Shown here: piece by piece, positions 18,002-27,059 of the stretch
Layout: each line of letters starts with the position of its first letter
Position numbering within the stretch: position 1 is the first letter of the stretch
Origin: Rossellomorea vietnamensis
Lineage (GTDB): Bacteria; Bacillota; Bacilli; Bacillales; Bacillaceae_B
DNA length: 64,000 nucleotides
Assembly: GCF_008180615.1 (NCBI RefSeq)
Contig: NZ_VTEH01000020.1
Location: 1-64,000 of the forward strand
Direction: 5' to 3'
Program-made: the position numbers and the translations under genes
The notes under the pieces: model-generated
What the model saw: the letters and a program-made list of their open reading frames with translations, nothing else
What the model was told of the DNA's origin: nothing
Databases searched by the model: none

Positions 18002-18913
18002 ATGAACGAACAGGGCAAAGGTCCTAATTTTATTATTTCCATTCCGTCTAAATGGGAGAATGTTACAGCCGAAGCGTTGATGCGGGTGGTTTGGCAGGCT
18101 CCCAAAAAAACGGTTCATCAACTGAGGATGGACAAAGCGGTCATGTTAAATGGCGTGCCCGTGAATTGGACATATCCACTCAGAAAAGGAGATAAACTTC
18201 ACTTCTCAATCGAGGAAAAAGATTATGGGGTCATCCCTGCAGAGATGCCGCTCCGTGTACTTTACGAAGATGAGCATATGCTGATCGTCAATAAGCCAGC
18301 CGGGATGAACACACATCCCAATGATCCGGCAGTGGAAAAAGATACGCTTGCCAATGCCGCTGCCTGGCATCTTCAGCAAAATGGGGAAAAAGCAGAAGTG
18401 CAGCATATCCACAGGCTTGACAGGGATACAACAGGGGCTGTCATTTTCGCCAAGCATGCTTTGGTCAAAGGAATTTTAGACCGCCTTCTTGCGGAAAGAA
18501 AAATTAAAAGAACCTATTGGGCAATCGTCCAGGGGCTAATGAAAACGAAGAAAGGCACTATCAACCAGGCAATCGGCCGGGACAGGCACCATAATACACG
18601 CCGGCGGGTTTCTCCATCCGGCCAGGCTGCCACTACTCATTATCAAGTCCTGCAACTCAATAAAACCAAAGGGCTGAGTCTTGTGCAACTGGTTCTGGAT
18701 ACTGGAAGGACCCATCAAATCAGAGTTCATATGAGTGCAATCGGACACCCTCTTGCGGGGGACACGCTGTACGGGGGAAAATCAATCGTAAAGAGGCAGG
18801 CCCTTCATGCAAAGTATATTGAGCTGCTTCACCCGCTGACTGAGGAAAAGATATCCCTGGAGGCTCCATTTTTAGATGAAATTCCACTCTTCACTGTATT
18901 CTTTGATCTATAA
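18002..18913 (+). CDS. yhcT: RluA-family RNA pseudouridine synthase YhcT
   Basis: A 303-residue enzyme that isomerises uridine to pseudouridine in rRNA or tRNA; the target of YhcT is not known to me. A short S4-like N-terminus (about 10-70) precedes the catalytic domain with HRLDRDTTG, whose Asp140 is the catalytic aspartate, and the C-terminal motif GRTHQIRVHM. The ATG at 18002 lies seven bases behind AAGGAG; a TTG immediately before is less likely. A shared terminator follows. Confidence 0.9.
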   Translation: MNEQGKGPNFIISIPSKWENVTAEALMRVVWQAPKKTVHQLRMDKAVMLNGVPVNWTYPLRKGDKLHFSIEEKDYGVIPAEMPLRVLYEDEHMLIVNKPAGMNTHPNDPAVEKDTLANAAAWHLQQNGEKAEVQHIHRLDRDTTGAVIFAKHALVKGILDRLLAERKIKRTYWAIVQGLMKTKKGTINQAIGRDRHHNTRRRVSPSGQAATTHYQVLQLNKTKGLSLVQLVLDTGRTHQIRVHMSAIGHPLAGDTLYGGKSIVKRQALHAKYIELLHPLTEEKISLEAPFLDEIPLFTVFFDL

Positions 18914-18933
18914 GCAGCTTACAGACACAAAAA

Positions 18934-18962
18934 AACAGGCATCCAATCGGATACCTGTTTTT
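18934..18962. terminator. Bidirectional terminator between yhcT and the wrbA-like gene
   Basis: The stem AACAGG-ATCC / GGAT-CCTGTT is flanked by A-run and T-run, so it can serve both convergent genes. Confidence 0.8.
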
Positions 18963-18973
18963 TTATAAATCGA

Positions 18974-19579
18974 TTATTTTAAACCGTTTTTCACAGCTTC
19001 TGTTACAGCTACAGTACGTTTTGCCTGATGCTTGACAGCTGCTTGCACATCCTCGACCATGTTGCCTTCCTGATCGACTGTTACACTTGTGCCGTATGGG
19101 TTTCCGCCAGCTGCGAATAATACTGGGTCAGTGTAACCTGGTGCAGCAAGGATAGCACCCCAGTGCATCATCGTTGTGTAAAGGGCAAGGATTGTTTGTT
19201 CTTGGCCGCCGTGTGTGTTGGCAGCTGAAGACATTCCGCTCACTACTTTATTCGCAAGTTTGCCTTGTGCCCAAAGTCCGCCTGTGGAATCAAGGAACTG
19301 CTTAACTTGGCCAGGTACGTTTCCGTAACGTGTCGGTACACTGAAAATGATACCGTCTGCCCACTCAAGGTCATCTGTAGTTGCTACAGGTACGTCTTTT
19401 GTGTTTTCAAGATGCTGTTTCCAAGCCGGGTTGGAAGATACAGCTACTTCCGGTGCGATTTCTTCAACTCTTAATAGTTTTACTTCTGCACCAGCTTCTC
19501 TAGCCGCCTCTTCTGCCCATTGTGCAAGTTGATAGTTAGTTCCAGTAGAACTGTAGTAAATTACCGCGATATTCGCCAT
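18974..19579 (-). CDS. wrbA: WrbA-type NAD(P)H:quinone oxidoreductase
   Basis: A 201-residue flavodoxin-like FMN enzyme that reduces quinones by two electrons, protecting against electrophilic quinones. Motifs: N-terminal phosphate loop YYSSTGTNYQ, PTRYGNVPGQ in the middle, and SSAANTHGGQE, the WrbA signature, in the second half. The upstream region has a strong promoter with an MhqR-like operator, which fits a quinone-stress role. The next upstream gene (aldo-keto reductase) points the same way, but the promoter lies between them. Confidence 0.9.
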   Translation of the reverse strand: MANIAVIYYSSTGTNYQLAQWAEEAAREAGAEVKLLRVEEIAPEVAVSSNPAWKQHLENTKDVPVATTDDLEWADGIIFSVPTRYGNVPGQVKQFLDSTGGLWAQGKLANKVVSGMSSAANTHGGQEQTILALYTTMMHWGAILAAPGYTDPVLFAAGGNPYGTSVTVDQEGNMVEDVQAAVKHQAKRTVAVTEAVKNGLK

Positions 19580-19732
19580 TTAAAATCTCTCCTTTTCCTT
19601 CTCTATATTTTTAACCTGGGGACAGGTTAAATTCTTCCCAATACATCTGGGTACTAGACCCATTCGCTACCTATTAATTTTCCCTATGTAGCCCGCAATA
19701 AACTTAATGAATTCGTTTATTACGAAAATATT

Positions 19733-19780
19733 TATCTTTAATTCGAGATAATTATATCGCTTATAGAGCTTGTCTGTCAA
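19733..19780 (-). promoter_or_regulatory. SigA promoter with MhqR-like operator upstream of wrbA
   Basis: On the minus strand TTGACA (19780-19775), an 18-base spacer and TATAAT (19756-19751) form a near-perfect SigA promoter. Directly downstream, 19750-19733 reads TATCTCGAATTAAAGATA. This matches the B. subtilis MhqR box that I recall (half-sites TATCT and AGATA) at 15 of 18 positions. A repressor there would cover the transcription start. It implies a leader of about 150 bases before wrbA. Confidence 0.75.
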
Positions 19781-19871
19781 ATGAGAAAATTAAATAATTT
19801 CGCTATGGTACTTTTATACGTTATAGCACTGAGAAGGACAGTCCCTCTCAGCGCTTTTGAAGCTGTATAGT

Positions 19872-20702
19872 TTAAAAATCAAAATTATCGGGATCGGCCC
19901 CGAATCTTTCGTCCATATTGAGTGAGTTGATTTGAGTCATGTCTTCGAGAGTAAGGCTGAAGTCAAAGATCTCACTGTTTTCTTTCATTCGGTTTACGTG
20001 GATCGATTTGGGAATGATGATGGTATTATTTTGCAAATGCCAGCGAAGAATGACCTGCGCCGGTGTTTTACCATGTTTATCGGCGATATGGTTCAAAGTC
20101 GGTTCTTCAAGAAGTTTTCCTCTTGCAATCGGTGACCATGCCTCTACCGCAATGCTGTTTTTAAAGCAGTATTCTCTTAGAGACTGCTGGCTTAACCGTG
20201 GATGAAGTTCCACTTGATTGATGACCGGTTTTTCATTGCTTGTCTTCATTAAGTCATCCAAGTGATGTTCCTTGAAGTTGCTGACACCAATCGCCTTGAC
20301 AGTCCCTTCCTCATACAGCCGCTCAAGGGCTTTCCAGGTGTCTTTGTATTTCTCTGCCACAGGCCAGTGGATCAAATAGAGATCAAGGTAATCCATGTCC
20401 AGCTTTTTCATGCTGTCTTCAAAGGCTCTTAACGTACTATCATACCCTTGGTCAGTATTCCATACCTTGGAAGTAATGAACAGGTTTTCCCTTCCGACTG
20501 AGGATTCTTTTACAGCTTGGCCGACGCTTTCCTCATTATTATAGAGAGAGGCTGTATCGATAGATTTGTATCCTAAATCTATTGCCGTTTTAATAGCACT
20601 CACTGCTTCCTCATGGTCTTCCATTTGATAGACTCCAAGACCGAGATAAGGAATTTCCACCCCGTTATGAAGCTTAAAAGTGCTTTGCAGATTCTTAACC
20701 AT
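19872..20702 (-). CDS. yvgN: Aldo-keto reductase, YvgN-like
   Basis: A 276-residue NADPH-dependent carbonyl reductase, the same length as B. subtilis YvgN, which reduces glyoxal and methylglyoxal. The catalytic tetrad is Asp49, Tyr54, Lys79 and His112 (in DLYLIHWPV); IPKSIHVNRMKEN is the cofactor phosphate loop. The ATG at 20702 has AAGGAGG eight bases upstream, so the longer frame is not used. Together with wrbA it gives this locus a detoxification theme. B. subtilis helD (yvgS) also lies near yvgN. Confidence 0.88.
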   Translation of the reverse strand: MVKNLQSTFKLHNGVEIPYLGLGVYQMEDHEEAVSAIKTAIDLGYKSIDTASLYNNEESVGQAVKESSVGRENLFITSKVWNTDQGYDSTLRAFEDSMKKLDMDYLDLYLIHWPVAEKYKDTWKALERLYEEGTVKAIGVSNFKEHHLDDLMKTSNEKPVINQVELHPRLSQQSLREYCFKNSIAVEAWSPIARGKLLEEPTLNHIADKHGKTPAQVILRWHLQNNTIIIPKSIHVNRMKENSEIFDFSLTLEDMTQINSLNMDERFGADPDNFDF

Positions 20703-20749
20703 TTGCATTACCTCCTTTTTTCTATTGTACAAATCCCATCATAAAAACG

Positions 20750-20786
20750 CTAAAAAAATGCCCTCTCCCGGCTCTCGCAGGAAAGG
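20750..20786 (-). terminator. Intrinsic terminator of helD
   Basis: On the minus strand CCTTTCC and GGAGAGG pair with one G-U around a 10-11-base loop and are followed by GCATTTTTTT. It lies between helD and the aldo-keto reductase. Confidence 0.6.
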
Positions 20787-20834
20787 ACTTTTTTCATACT
20801 ATACTAATTCCGTTCGCTCTACATCCTAGGTGTT

Positions 20835-23105
20835 TTATTCCAACAAAAAGTCAGCTTTATCTTTTCCGAAAAAATACAGCCTGTGCAAGGGCCTGGTCAT
20901 TCCGACATAAAGAAGTTTAATATCAAGCTCGTTTGCTTCACTATATTGTTCATCTATTGAGGCAATGATGACAGCATCAAATTCGAGGCCTTTTGATAGA
21001 TAGGAAGGAACGACGACAATCTTATTTTTAGGAATGCTTTCCTGCTCGGCAAGAAGCTTCACTCCTTCAGGAAATCTATTTTCCAAGAGGGCAGCAATTT
21101 TTTCACAGTCCCTCATTGTTTTGCCTATTACAGCAAAGGTATGGAAATCCTCTTCTTTCCGCAGTTCGGAAATCAGCTTGGACAGCCTCTCTGTTAATTC
21201 TTCTTCCTCTGTATAAGAGAAGAATTCCGGCTTATTTCCATGCCTGACAACCGGTGTGACTTGTGGAAAGTCATTGGGCAGTTTTTTTAACAGTTTATTG
21301 GCTTCTCCCATAATTTCAATCGTGGTTCTGTAGCTTTTTTGCAGCTCCGTATAGGTCGCACGCGGAAAAATCTCTTTGTAAACGGGCTCCCATGATTTCA
21401 ACCCGCGGTAGGAATGAATCCCCTGGGCAAGGTCGCCGACAAGGGTAAACATGTCCGTTTGCAATGCGGTTTTCAGTGCATACAGCTGCAGGTAACTGTA
21501 ATCTTGAGCTTCATCAATGACGACGTTTTTTGCTTTGTAAAAAGGGTCGATCCCATACAGAGCGGTCTGCAGGTACAGCAGCGGAGCAAGGTCTTCCATC
21601 TCAAAGGTTTTTTTCTTTAACCTTTTCAAGGTGTATTCACAAATTTCCCTTGCCTGTGCAGTCGACAGTTTTTCGTTACTGTAATAAACGAGTTTATCCC
21701 AATCCGAGAATAATTCTTCATAATATCGAAAGAGTGATTTTTTCTCAAATTGCTTCATGTACTGAGTCAGGCCTGTTCTGATCGACTTTTGGACATCCTT
21801 CATTCTTTCCGCTTTTTTATCCAGTGCTTTCGAAATATACTCTTTTCGATTGGCAGCATATTTCTTATGGTAGAGTGCTTTTTCAATTTTTTCATCAAAA
21901 AATTTCTCCACTTTATCAACCATCATCTTCTTATTGGAACGCACATAGCTTTGCAGCAGCAGTTTCAATTTTTCAACTCTTCTATAGAGGGGCATGTACG
22001 TATAGTCATCTTTCAGAAGAGAGGTGAATTTCTTCGCAGAAAAAAGCCGGTACTTATCGATGACAAAATCCTCTTCTGGATAAAATCTGGTTTCAATGTC
22101 GGCTAGGTAGGCATCCAGAATCTTTCTGAAATCCCTTGACCCTTTCCAGCCCGATATCCAGGCGGCCTGCTTGGCTTCCTCATCTGTTTTTTCAATCAGA
22201 CGGATCAGCTTGTTATCCTCAGCAAGCTTCAGTTCCTTTTCAAGGCAGGTCATGACGTAATCACTGAAGGTCGTCTGGCGCACTCTTTCCACTCCAAGTT
22301 CCGGCAGAGCCTCCGAGATGTAGTCGATGAACAGATTGCTGGGCGCAAGAATCATCAGCTGCCGCGGATCGAAATGCTGTTTGTAGTTGTAAATAAAATA
22401 GGAAATTCTGTGAAGGGCAATGGTTGTTTTCCCGCTTCCCGCTGCTCCCTGGACAATAATTGGTTTATTAAGATCGGCACGGATAATCCGGTTCTGTTCC
22501 TCCTGAATGGTGGAAATGATTTCGGTCAAGCGGTTGCTGGAGCTTTTCGAAAGAGACTCTTGAAGCAGTTCATCAGTAGTGGTCAAGTCAATATCCCGGA
22601 TTTCTTCCAGGCTGCCGTCCTCGATCATATACTGCCTCTTCAATGATAGATTGCCCTGGTAGGTTTCATCTTCAGCTTCATAAGAAACCTCTCCAATTCG
22701 CCCCTCATAATAAAGGTTCGCAATTGGTGAGCGCCAGTCCACAATGATTTGCTCCTGGTTTTCACGCTGATAAAGCGACGTCTTTCCGATATAATGCCTC
22801 TCTTCTTCCTCAGAATCGTCATGTTTAAAATCAATCCTGGCGAAATAAGGTTTCTTCTTGGCTTTAAGAAGCGCTTCCAACTCTTCCTTCGACATCTCGA
22901 AAAAACTGGCGTTGGTTAGGATATCAATGTAGGCGGCGGAAGATTCCAGCCAGTCGACATCACCGAAGGCACTTTCTATATTCTCTTTGAATTTGTCTTT
23001 GCTTGTCTGGGCAGTTTGAATGACAACATCGATGTAGCGTTTCGTAAATTCGAGCCTGTCTTTTTCTTTAAGAAAATCGGGGTGGTATTGAGTTTCGTTC
23101 GTCAT
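20835..23105 (-). CDS. helD: HelD, RNA polymerase-recycling UvrD-like ATPase
   Basis: A 756-residue superfamily-1 ATPase that, in B. subtilis, binds RNA polymerase and removes it from stalled or post-termination complexes. The N-terminal coiled-coil arm (about 1-110) reaches the secondary channel in known structures. Walker A is GAAGSGKTT at 220-228; Walker B is NVVIDEAQDYS; QKSYRTTIEI and LYVGMTRP are later helicase motifs. The ATG at 23105 follows AAGGAG at spacing six; the upstream extension lacks a site. It lies between array 2 and the aldo-keto reductase gene. Confidence 0.92.
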   Translation of the reverse strand: MTNETQYHPDFLKEKDRLEFTKRYIDVVIQTAQTSKDKFKENIESAFGDVDWLESSAAYIDILTNASFFEMSKEELEALLKAKKKPYFARIDFKHDDSEEEERHYIGKTSLYQRENQEQIIVDWRSPIANLYYEGRIGEVSYEAEDETYQGNLSLKRQYMIEDGSLEEIRDIDLTTTDELLQESLSKSSSNRLTEIISTIQEEQNRIIRADLNKPIIVQGAAGSGKTTIALHRISYFIYNYKQHFDPRQLMILAPSNLFIDYISEALPELGVERVRQTTFSDYVMTCLEKELKLAEDNKLIRLIEKTDEEAKQAAWISGWKGSRDFRKILDAYLADIETRFYPEEDFVIDKYRLFSAKKFTSLLKDDYTYMPLYRRVEKLKLLLQSYVRSNKKMMVDKVEKFFDEKIEKALYHKKYAANRKEYISKALDKKAERMKDVQKSIRTGLTQYMKQFEKKSLFRYYEELFSDWDKLVYYSNEKLSTAQAREICEYTLKRLKKKTFEMEDLAPLLYLQTALYGIDPFYKAKNVVIDEAQDYSYLQLYALKTALQTDMFTLVGDLAQGIHSYRGLKSWEPVYKEIFPRATYTELQKSYRTTIEIMGEANKLLKKLPNDFPQVTPVVRHGNKPEFFSYTEEEELTERLSKLISELRKEEDFHTFAVIGKTMRDCEKIAALLENRFPEGVKLLAEQESIPKNKIVVVPSYLSKGLEFDAVIIASIDEQYSEANELDIKLLYVGMTRPLHRLYFFGKDKADFLLE

Positions 23106-23268
23106 GTATTTCTCCTTTCCATGTGATTTCAGCCGCAATGGAGAAAGTTGACAATTATGTAGGCGTTTTAGTGAGCAGAAGAATATATTATCAGAAAAAT
23201 ATAACGAATACAATAACTATTCTCGGAAAAAAGATGGGTTACATGTTATTACGGTGTTAGTGTCACAT

Positions 23269-24506
23269 AAATGGGCGCTGGTTACCCTAAGGTGTCCCTC
23301 GAAAACCCTATGAAGGACACCTGGACACTGTTTTTCCACTTCAGGTGGCTCTCATGGCTTCCACGAAGGACACATGAGCTCCATTTTCGCCCTTTTGGTG
23401 CCCCTCGAAAACTCCACGAGGGACACCTGGACACTATTTTTCCACTTCAGGTGGCTCTCATGGCTTCCACGAAGGACACATGAGCTCCATTTTCGCCCTT
23501 TTGGTGCCCCTCGAAAACTCCACGAGGGACACCTGGACACTATTTTTCCACTTCAGGTGGCTCTCGTGGCTTCCACGAAGAACACCTGAGCTCCATTTTC
23601 GCCCTTTTGGTGCCCCTCGAAAACTCCATGAGGGACACCTGGACACTATTTTTCCACTTCAGGTGGCTCTCGTGGCTTCCACGAAGAACACATGAGCTCC
23701 ATTTTTGCTCTTTTGGTGTCCCTCGAAACCCCCACGAGGGACACCTGGACACTGTTTTTCCACTTCAGGTGGCTCTCATGGCTTCCACGAAGGACACCTG
23801 AGCTCCATTTTCGCCCTTTTGGTGTCCCTCGAAAACTCCATGAAGAACACCTGGACACTGTTTTTCCACTTCAGGTGGCTCTCATGGCTTTCACGAAGGA
23901 CACATGAGCTCCATTTTCACCCTTTTGGTGTCCCTCGAAAACTCCACGAGGGACACCTGGACACTGTTTTTCCACTTCAGGTGGCTCTCATGGCTTCCAC
24001 GAAGAACACATGAGCTCCATTTTTGCTCTTTTGGTGTCCCTCGAAAACCCTATGAAGGACACCTGGACACTGTTTTTCCACTTCAGTGGCTCTCATGGCT
24101 TTCACGAAGGACACATGAGCTCCATTTTCGCCCTTTTGGTGTCCCTCGAAAACTCCATGAAGAACACCTGGACACTGTTTTTCCACTTCAGGTGGCTCTC
24201 ATGGCTTTCACGAAGAACACATGAGTGCTTTTTTCACCCTTTTGGTGTCCCTCGAAACCCCCACGAGGGACACCTGCGGACACTGTTTTTCCACTTCAGG
24301 TGGCTCTCATGGCTTCCACGAAGAACACCTGAGCTCCATTTTCGCCCTTTTGGTGTCCCTCGAAATCTCCATGAGGGACACCTGGACACTGTTTTTCCAC
24401 TTCAGGTGGCTCTCATGGCTTTCACGAAGGACACCTGAGCTCCATTTTTGCTCTTTTGGTGTCCCTCGAAAGCCCCACGAGGGACACCTGGACACTGCTT
24501 TTTCCC
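23269..24506. repeat. Tandem array 2: twelve 106-bp units built from two 53-bp halves
   Basis: The word CACCTGGACACT (or close forms) places CTGG at 23321, 23427, 23533, 23639, 23745, 23851, 23957, 24063, 24168, 24274, 24382 and 24488. The spacing is 106 except where one base is lost (105) or two gained (108). Each unit divides into two 53-base halves that align with each other, both ending in CCACGA-GGACAC. One half carries a perfect inverted repeat GTGTCCCTCG / CGAGGGACAC; the other carries CAGGTG / CACCTG. Long frames on both strands result from the lack of stops. It lies downstream of mscL and upstream of helD. Confidence 0.96.
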
Positions 24507-24577
24507 CTGATATCTTTCAGAACTCGTTCGCCCATCTCCTCCCCTTTCAACACCGGTCATTGAGCCCCAAAAAATAT

Positions 24578-24610
24578 GAGACTGACGCATCCAGCCATCA
24601 GTCTCTTTTC
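24578..24610 (-). terminator. Intrinsic terminator of mscL
   Basis: An 8-bp stem GAGACTGA / TCAGTCTC (24578-24585, 24598-24605) overlaps the mscL stop; on the minus strand ATATTTTTT follows. Confidence 0.8.
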
Positions 24611-25035
24611 TTGAATCGTATGGATGTCCTTCTGCCTTTGACCGCCGGAAGATCATCATCTTTTTCATCTTGCATTCTCTTTAAAATTTCCCGGATTTCG
24701 GCCAGGACTTCCAATTGAGTTGCTGCCTTGATTTCATAGGAATCGCCTTTTCCACGCAGTCGGTTGAAGATTTTTATCATGAGGAAGATCGACGCCGCCA
24801 CGAGGAAGAAGTCGACCAGGGCCTGAATGAAAGCTCCATAGTAGATGACTTCAGCCTTGATTCTGTAGCTCATCCCTGCAAAATTGACGCCGCCAAAAAG
24901 TATTCCAATGACCGGCATCATCATATCTTTGACCAAGGATTCCACGATTTTGCTGAAGGCTGCTCCGATCATGACAGCCACAGCCAAGTCAAATACATTT
25001 CCTCTTGAGATGAACTCCTTGAATTCTTTATACAT
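24598..25035 (-). CDS. mscL: Large-conductance mechanosensitive channel MscL
   Basis: A 145-residue membrane protein forming a pentameric pressure-release channel opened by membrane tension at hypo-osmotic shock. It has the family N-terminus KEFKEFISRGNVFDLAVAVMIGAAF, first helix about 14-45, a periplasmic-like loop, second helix about 68-95, and a basic C-terminus ending RFKKRD. The ATG at 25035 has GGAGG five bases upstream. Length is typical. Confidence 0.94.
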   Translation of the reverse strand: MYKEFKEFISRGNVFDLAVAVMIGAAFSKIVESLVKDMMMPVIGILFGGVNFAGMSYRIKAEVIYYGAFIQALVDFFLVAASIFLMIKIFNRLRGKGDSYEIKAATQLEVLAEIREILKRMQDEKDDDLPAVKGRRTSIRFKKRD

Positions 25036-25096
25036 GATGTCCTCCAAGCCCGTTACAATTTTTCACCTTGTAACACTCTATGCGGCAGAACGCTTC

Positions 25097-25654
25097 TTAA
25101 GAAGCAAGATCTTGTGGAGGAACAATCCCTTTGAAGGAATTCACTTTGACAATATAAACAATCTCAACTATCATTCCGACAATAAGTGCTGCAAACAAGA
25201 ATACGGACACGATATCGTTGAAAATCAAAATTAATGGAAGCGCCATAATCAAAATTAGATTGAATATAAGATAAAAGGTTTTAAATCCAGAGACAGACCC
25301 CTGCAGTTCATCCTCATCCTGTACCGTCTCCTGCAGAGCTGACAGCAGGTTCATATGAAAGAAAAGAGACAGGATGGACACGATTCCTCCTATGATTACA
25401 TACCAAGTGACATCCTGCCCCGTTTCATTCAAATTAATAGTAGTAAACCCAAAAATCTCAGTTATAGACAATAGTCCAAGTATAACTGCGGCACCCTTTG
25501 CATATGACACCCACTTTGAATAGGGCAGTTCATTCAATCCTTTATATAAAAGAATATAGCCAATTCCATCATGGACAAGATCCAAGGTGACAATCCTTAT
25601 ATCGATCAGCACAAAAAGCAGACCCCAGACAAGCAATTTGACTCCCCGTTCCAT
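25097..25654 (-). CDS. Multi-pass membrane protein of unknown function
   Basis: A 185-residue protein with about five hydrophobic segments (near 7-20, 50-70, 80-100, 125-145 and 150-170) and a short acidic loop EDELQGSVSGFK. I do not recognise the family. Its ATG overlaps the stop of the upstream gene (TAATG), so the two are co-translated and probably function together at the membrane. Confidence 0.75.
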   Translation of the reverse strand: MERGVKLLVWGLLFVLIDIRIVTLDLVHDGIGYILLYKGLNELPYSKWVSYAKGAAVILGLLSITEIFGFTTINLNETGQDVTWYVIIGGIVSILSLFFHMNLLSALQETVQDEDELQGSVSGFKTFYLIFNLILIMALPLILIFNDIVSVFLFAALIVGMIVEIVYIVKVNSFKGIVPPQDLAS

Positions 25655-26532
25655 TACTGACCACCCTCTTCCCTGATTTTTTTAAGTTCTTTTATCTGTT
25701 TGGAAGTTAAATAGGGTTGTTCGGTAATCCGGATCAAGCTCTGCTCTATCTCTTCATCTCCAGTTTGGAAAACTCCTCTGACGTCTGCTTCTATTGCGTG
25801 GATATTGTTTTTATACATAAGGGATTTATCAACCACCGCATTTACTTTTATCTTCTCACCTCTTGCTGCTTTGATTGGAAGAGCGATGTCTGCTGCGCTC
25901 TGTTTTTCATTAGAGCTTAACAATTGTTCATGATTGCCGGGTGAATAATTTCTTCTCATCTTTTCCACATCCAGTTTCAAAACAGGTTCTACCATTTCCG
26001 GAAACGGAAGAGCGATTTCTGTTAACTCTCCATCTCTCTTTACGTCTCCAACCGTATAGGATTCCCCTGTATTGCTGCTGCCGCTTGTAGAAAAATGAAC
26101 GACAAGGTCTTCTGGGTTTGAATCTTTCATGGGACTCAGCTTGATTGATCCGATATCCCCTTGAATTGCTGTCCCGTTTGAAAAATGAAAAATCAATTCA
26201 TCCAGAATCACTTCCTCCTGCAGACCATCAATACTGATGATCGCTTCGTGCTGTTTGTATATCCCTTCTCTACCGGTGATAGAATCATGCTCAACGAAAA
26301 TCATTTGACCAGGAAGTGCTTCTGACTCTACGCTTACCAACTGAAAATGATCATCTTGGTTGGTAATATAGTACAGAGGTATATAATCAATCTTTGATTG
26401 TAAGTACTCTTTTTCATAATAATGGGTTAAAAGCAGCGGCTCTTTCAGCTCGGATAATTTTAAATATGTAATAATGCCGCAAAACAAGAGTCCATAGGCC
26501 AGCATAATAATCATCAATGTCTTTATTTTCAT
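25654..26532 (-). CDS. Membrane-anchored extracytoplasmic protein of unknown function
   Basis: A 292-residue protein with one N-terminal transmembrane segment (about 5-25) and a long hydrophilic, presumably external, region rich in short beta-like stretches, such as HFQLVSVESEALPGQMIFVEHD. It ends in a charged helix. No motif is recognised. The ATG at 26532 has AGGGGG seven bases upstream; the frame six codons longer does not. It is co-translated with the multi-pass protein downstream. Confidence 0.75.
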   Translation of the reverse strand: MKIKTLMIIMLAYGLLFCGIITYLKLSELKEPLLLTHYYEKEYLQSKIDYIPLYYITNQDDHFQLVSVESEALPGQMIFVEHDSITGREGIYKQHEAIISIDGLQEEVILDELIFHFSNGTAIQGDIGSIKLSPMKDSNPEDLVVHFSTSGSSNTGESYTVGDVKRDGELTEIALPFPEMVEPVLKLDVEKMRRNYSPGNHEQLLSSNEKQSAADIALPIKAARGEKIKVNAVVDKSLMYKNNIHAIEADVRGVFQTGDEEIEQSLIRITEQPYLTSKQIKELKKIREEGGQ

Positions 26533-26596
26533 CTCTTTTCCCCCTTCCATTTATTTTATCAAAAGCTCAATGCCCACAGACCATTTCACACGAAAA

Positions 26597-26628
26597 AACC
26601 GGGGAAGCAGTAAAATGATTTCCCGGTT
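26597..26628 (-). terminator. Intrinsic terminator behind the 31-residue membrane peptide gene
   Basis: The stem AACCGGG / CCCGGTT (with extensions to 26597-26628) is followed on the minus strand by a T run. It lies 50 bases beyond the stop of the small gene at 26678. Confidence 0.7.
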
Positions 26629-26677
26629 CGATAAAAATTCAGCCCGACTAAGAGTCTTTTTAAAGATCATACTGTGG

Positions 26678-26773
26678 TCAAATGATAAACTTAATGACGA
26701 TTACGACTAAAAGTAAAAAGGCGAGCGCAAACATGGTAATGATCAGAATTTTTTCTTCTTTATTTCCCTGCAA
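26678..26773 (-). CDS. Putative 31-residue single-pass membrane peptide
   Basis: A TTG-TTG pair at 26776-26771 follows AAAGGGTG at suitable distance. The peptide begins MQGNKEEKIL and continues with an uninterrupted hydrophobic helix (IITMFALAFLLLVVIVIKFII) to the stop, a classic small membrane protein. It has its own terminator downstream. I recall no name for it. The independent terminator and the composition make coding likely. Confidence 0.6.
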   Translation of the reverse strand: MQGNKEEKILIITMFALAFLLLVVIVIKFII

Positions 26774-26945
26774 CAAAATCACCCTTTCTGCTCTAAGTAT
26801 TAGTGATTTTTCCTGTTTCGTTTCAGAGCCCGGACAGCAAATTGCTGCTATATGACTCGTATCTTTTTTATCTTTAGTAAATACTACTGTGTAAGCACTG
26901 ATTATGAAAAAAATGTGCAGCTATGTACTTCTGTATACCAGATCC

Positions 26946-26975
26946 TTGACGCGTAATGGCATCTTCTATAAGATG
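26946..26975 (+). promoter_or_regulatory. SigA promoter with overlapping palindrome, upstream of the nitroreductase
   Basis: TTGACG (26946-26951), 17 bases and TAAGAT (26969-26974) form a promoter. The -10 is embedded in CATCTT-N4-AAGATG (26960-26975), a palindrome that could be an operator. About 85 bases separate it from the start codon. Confidence 0.55.
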
Positions 26976-27059
26976 TCACTATTAAACCTTACATAGAGTA
27001 AGAGAATCTCTAAAAGATACCATATTTATTTTCTATAAACAATTCAGGGGGTTATCATC

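Noticed and set aside
23269..24506. CRISPR array
   Set aside because: The arrays have no alternation of identical repeats and unique spacers; whole units repeat with only point variation, and no cas genes are present.
23374..24718. Long open frames on both strands inside array 2, for example 24010-24438
   Set aside because: They arise because the repeat lacks stops in some frames; frame shifts by one base every 106-bp unit, there is no ribosome binding site, and the same text recurs on both strands.
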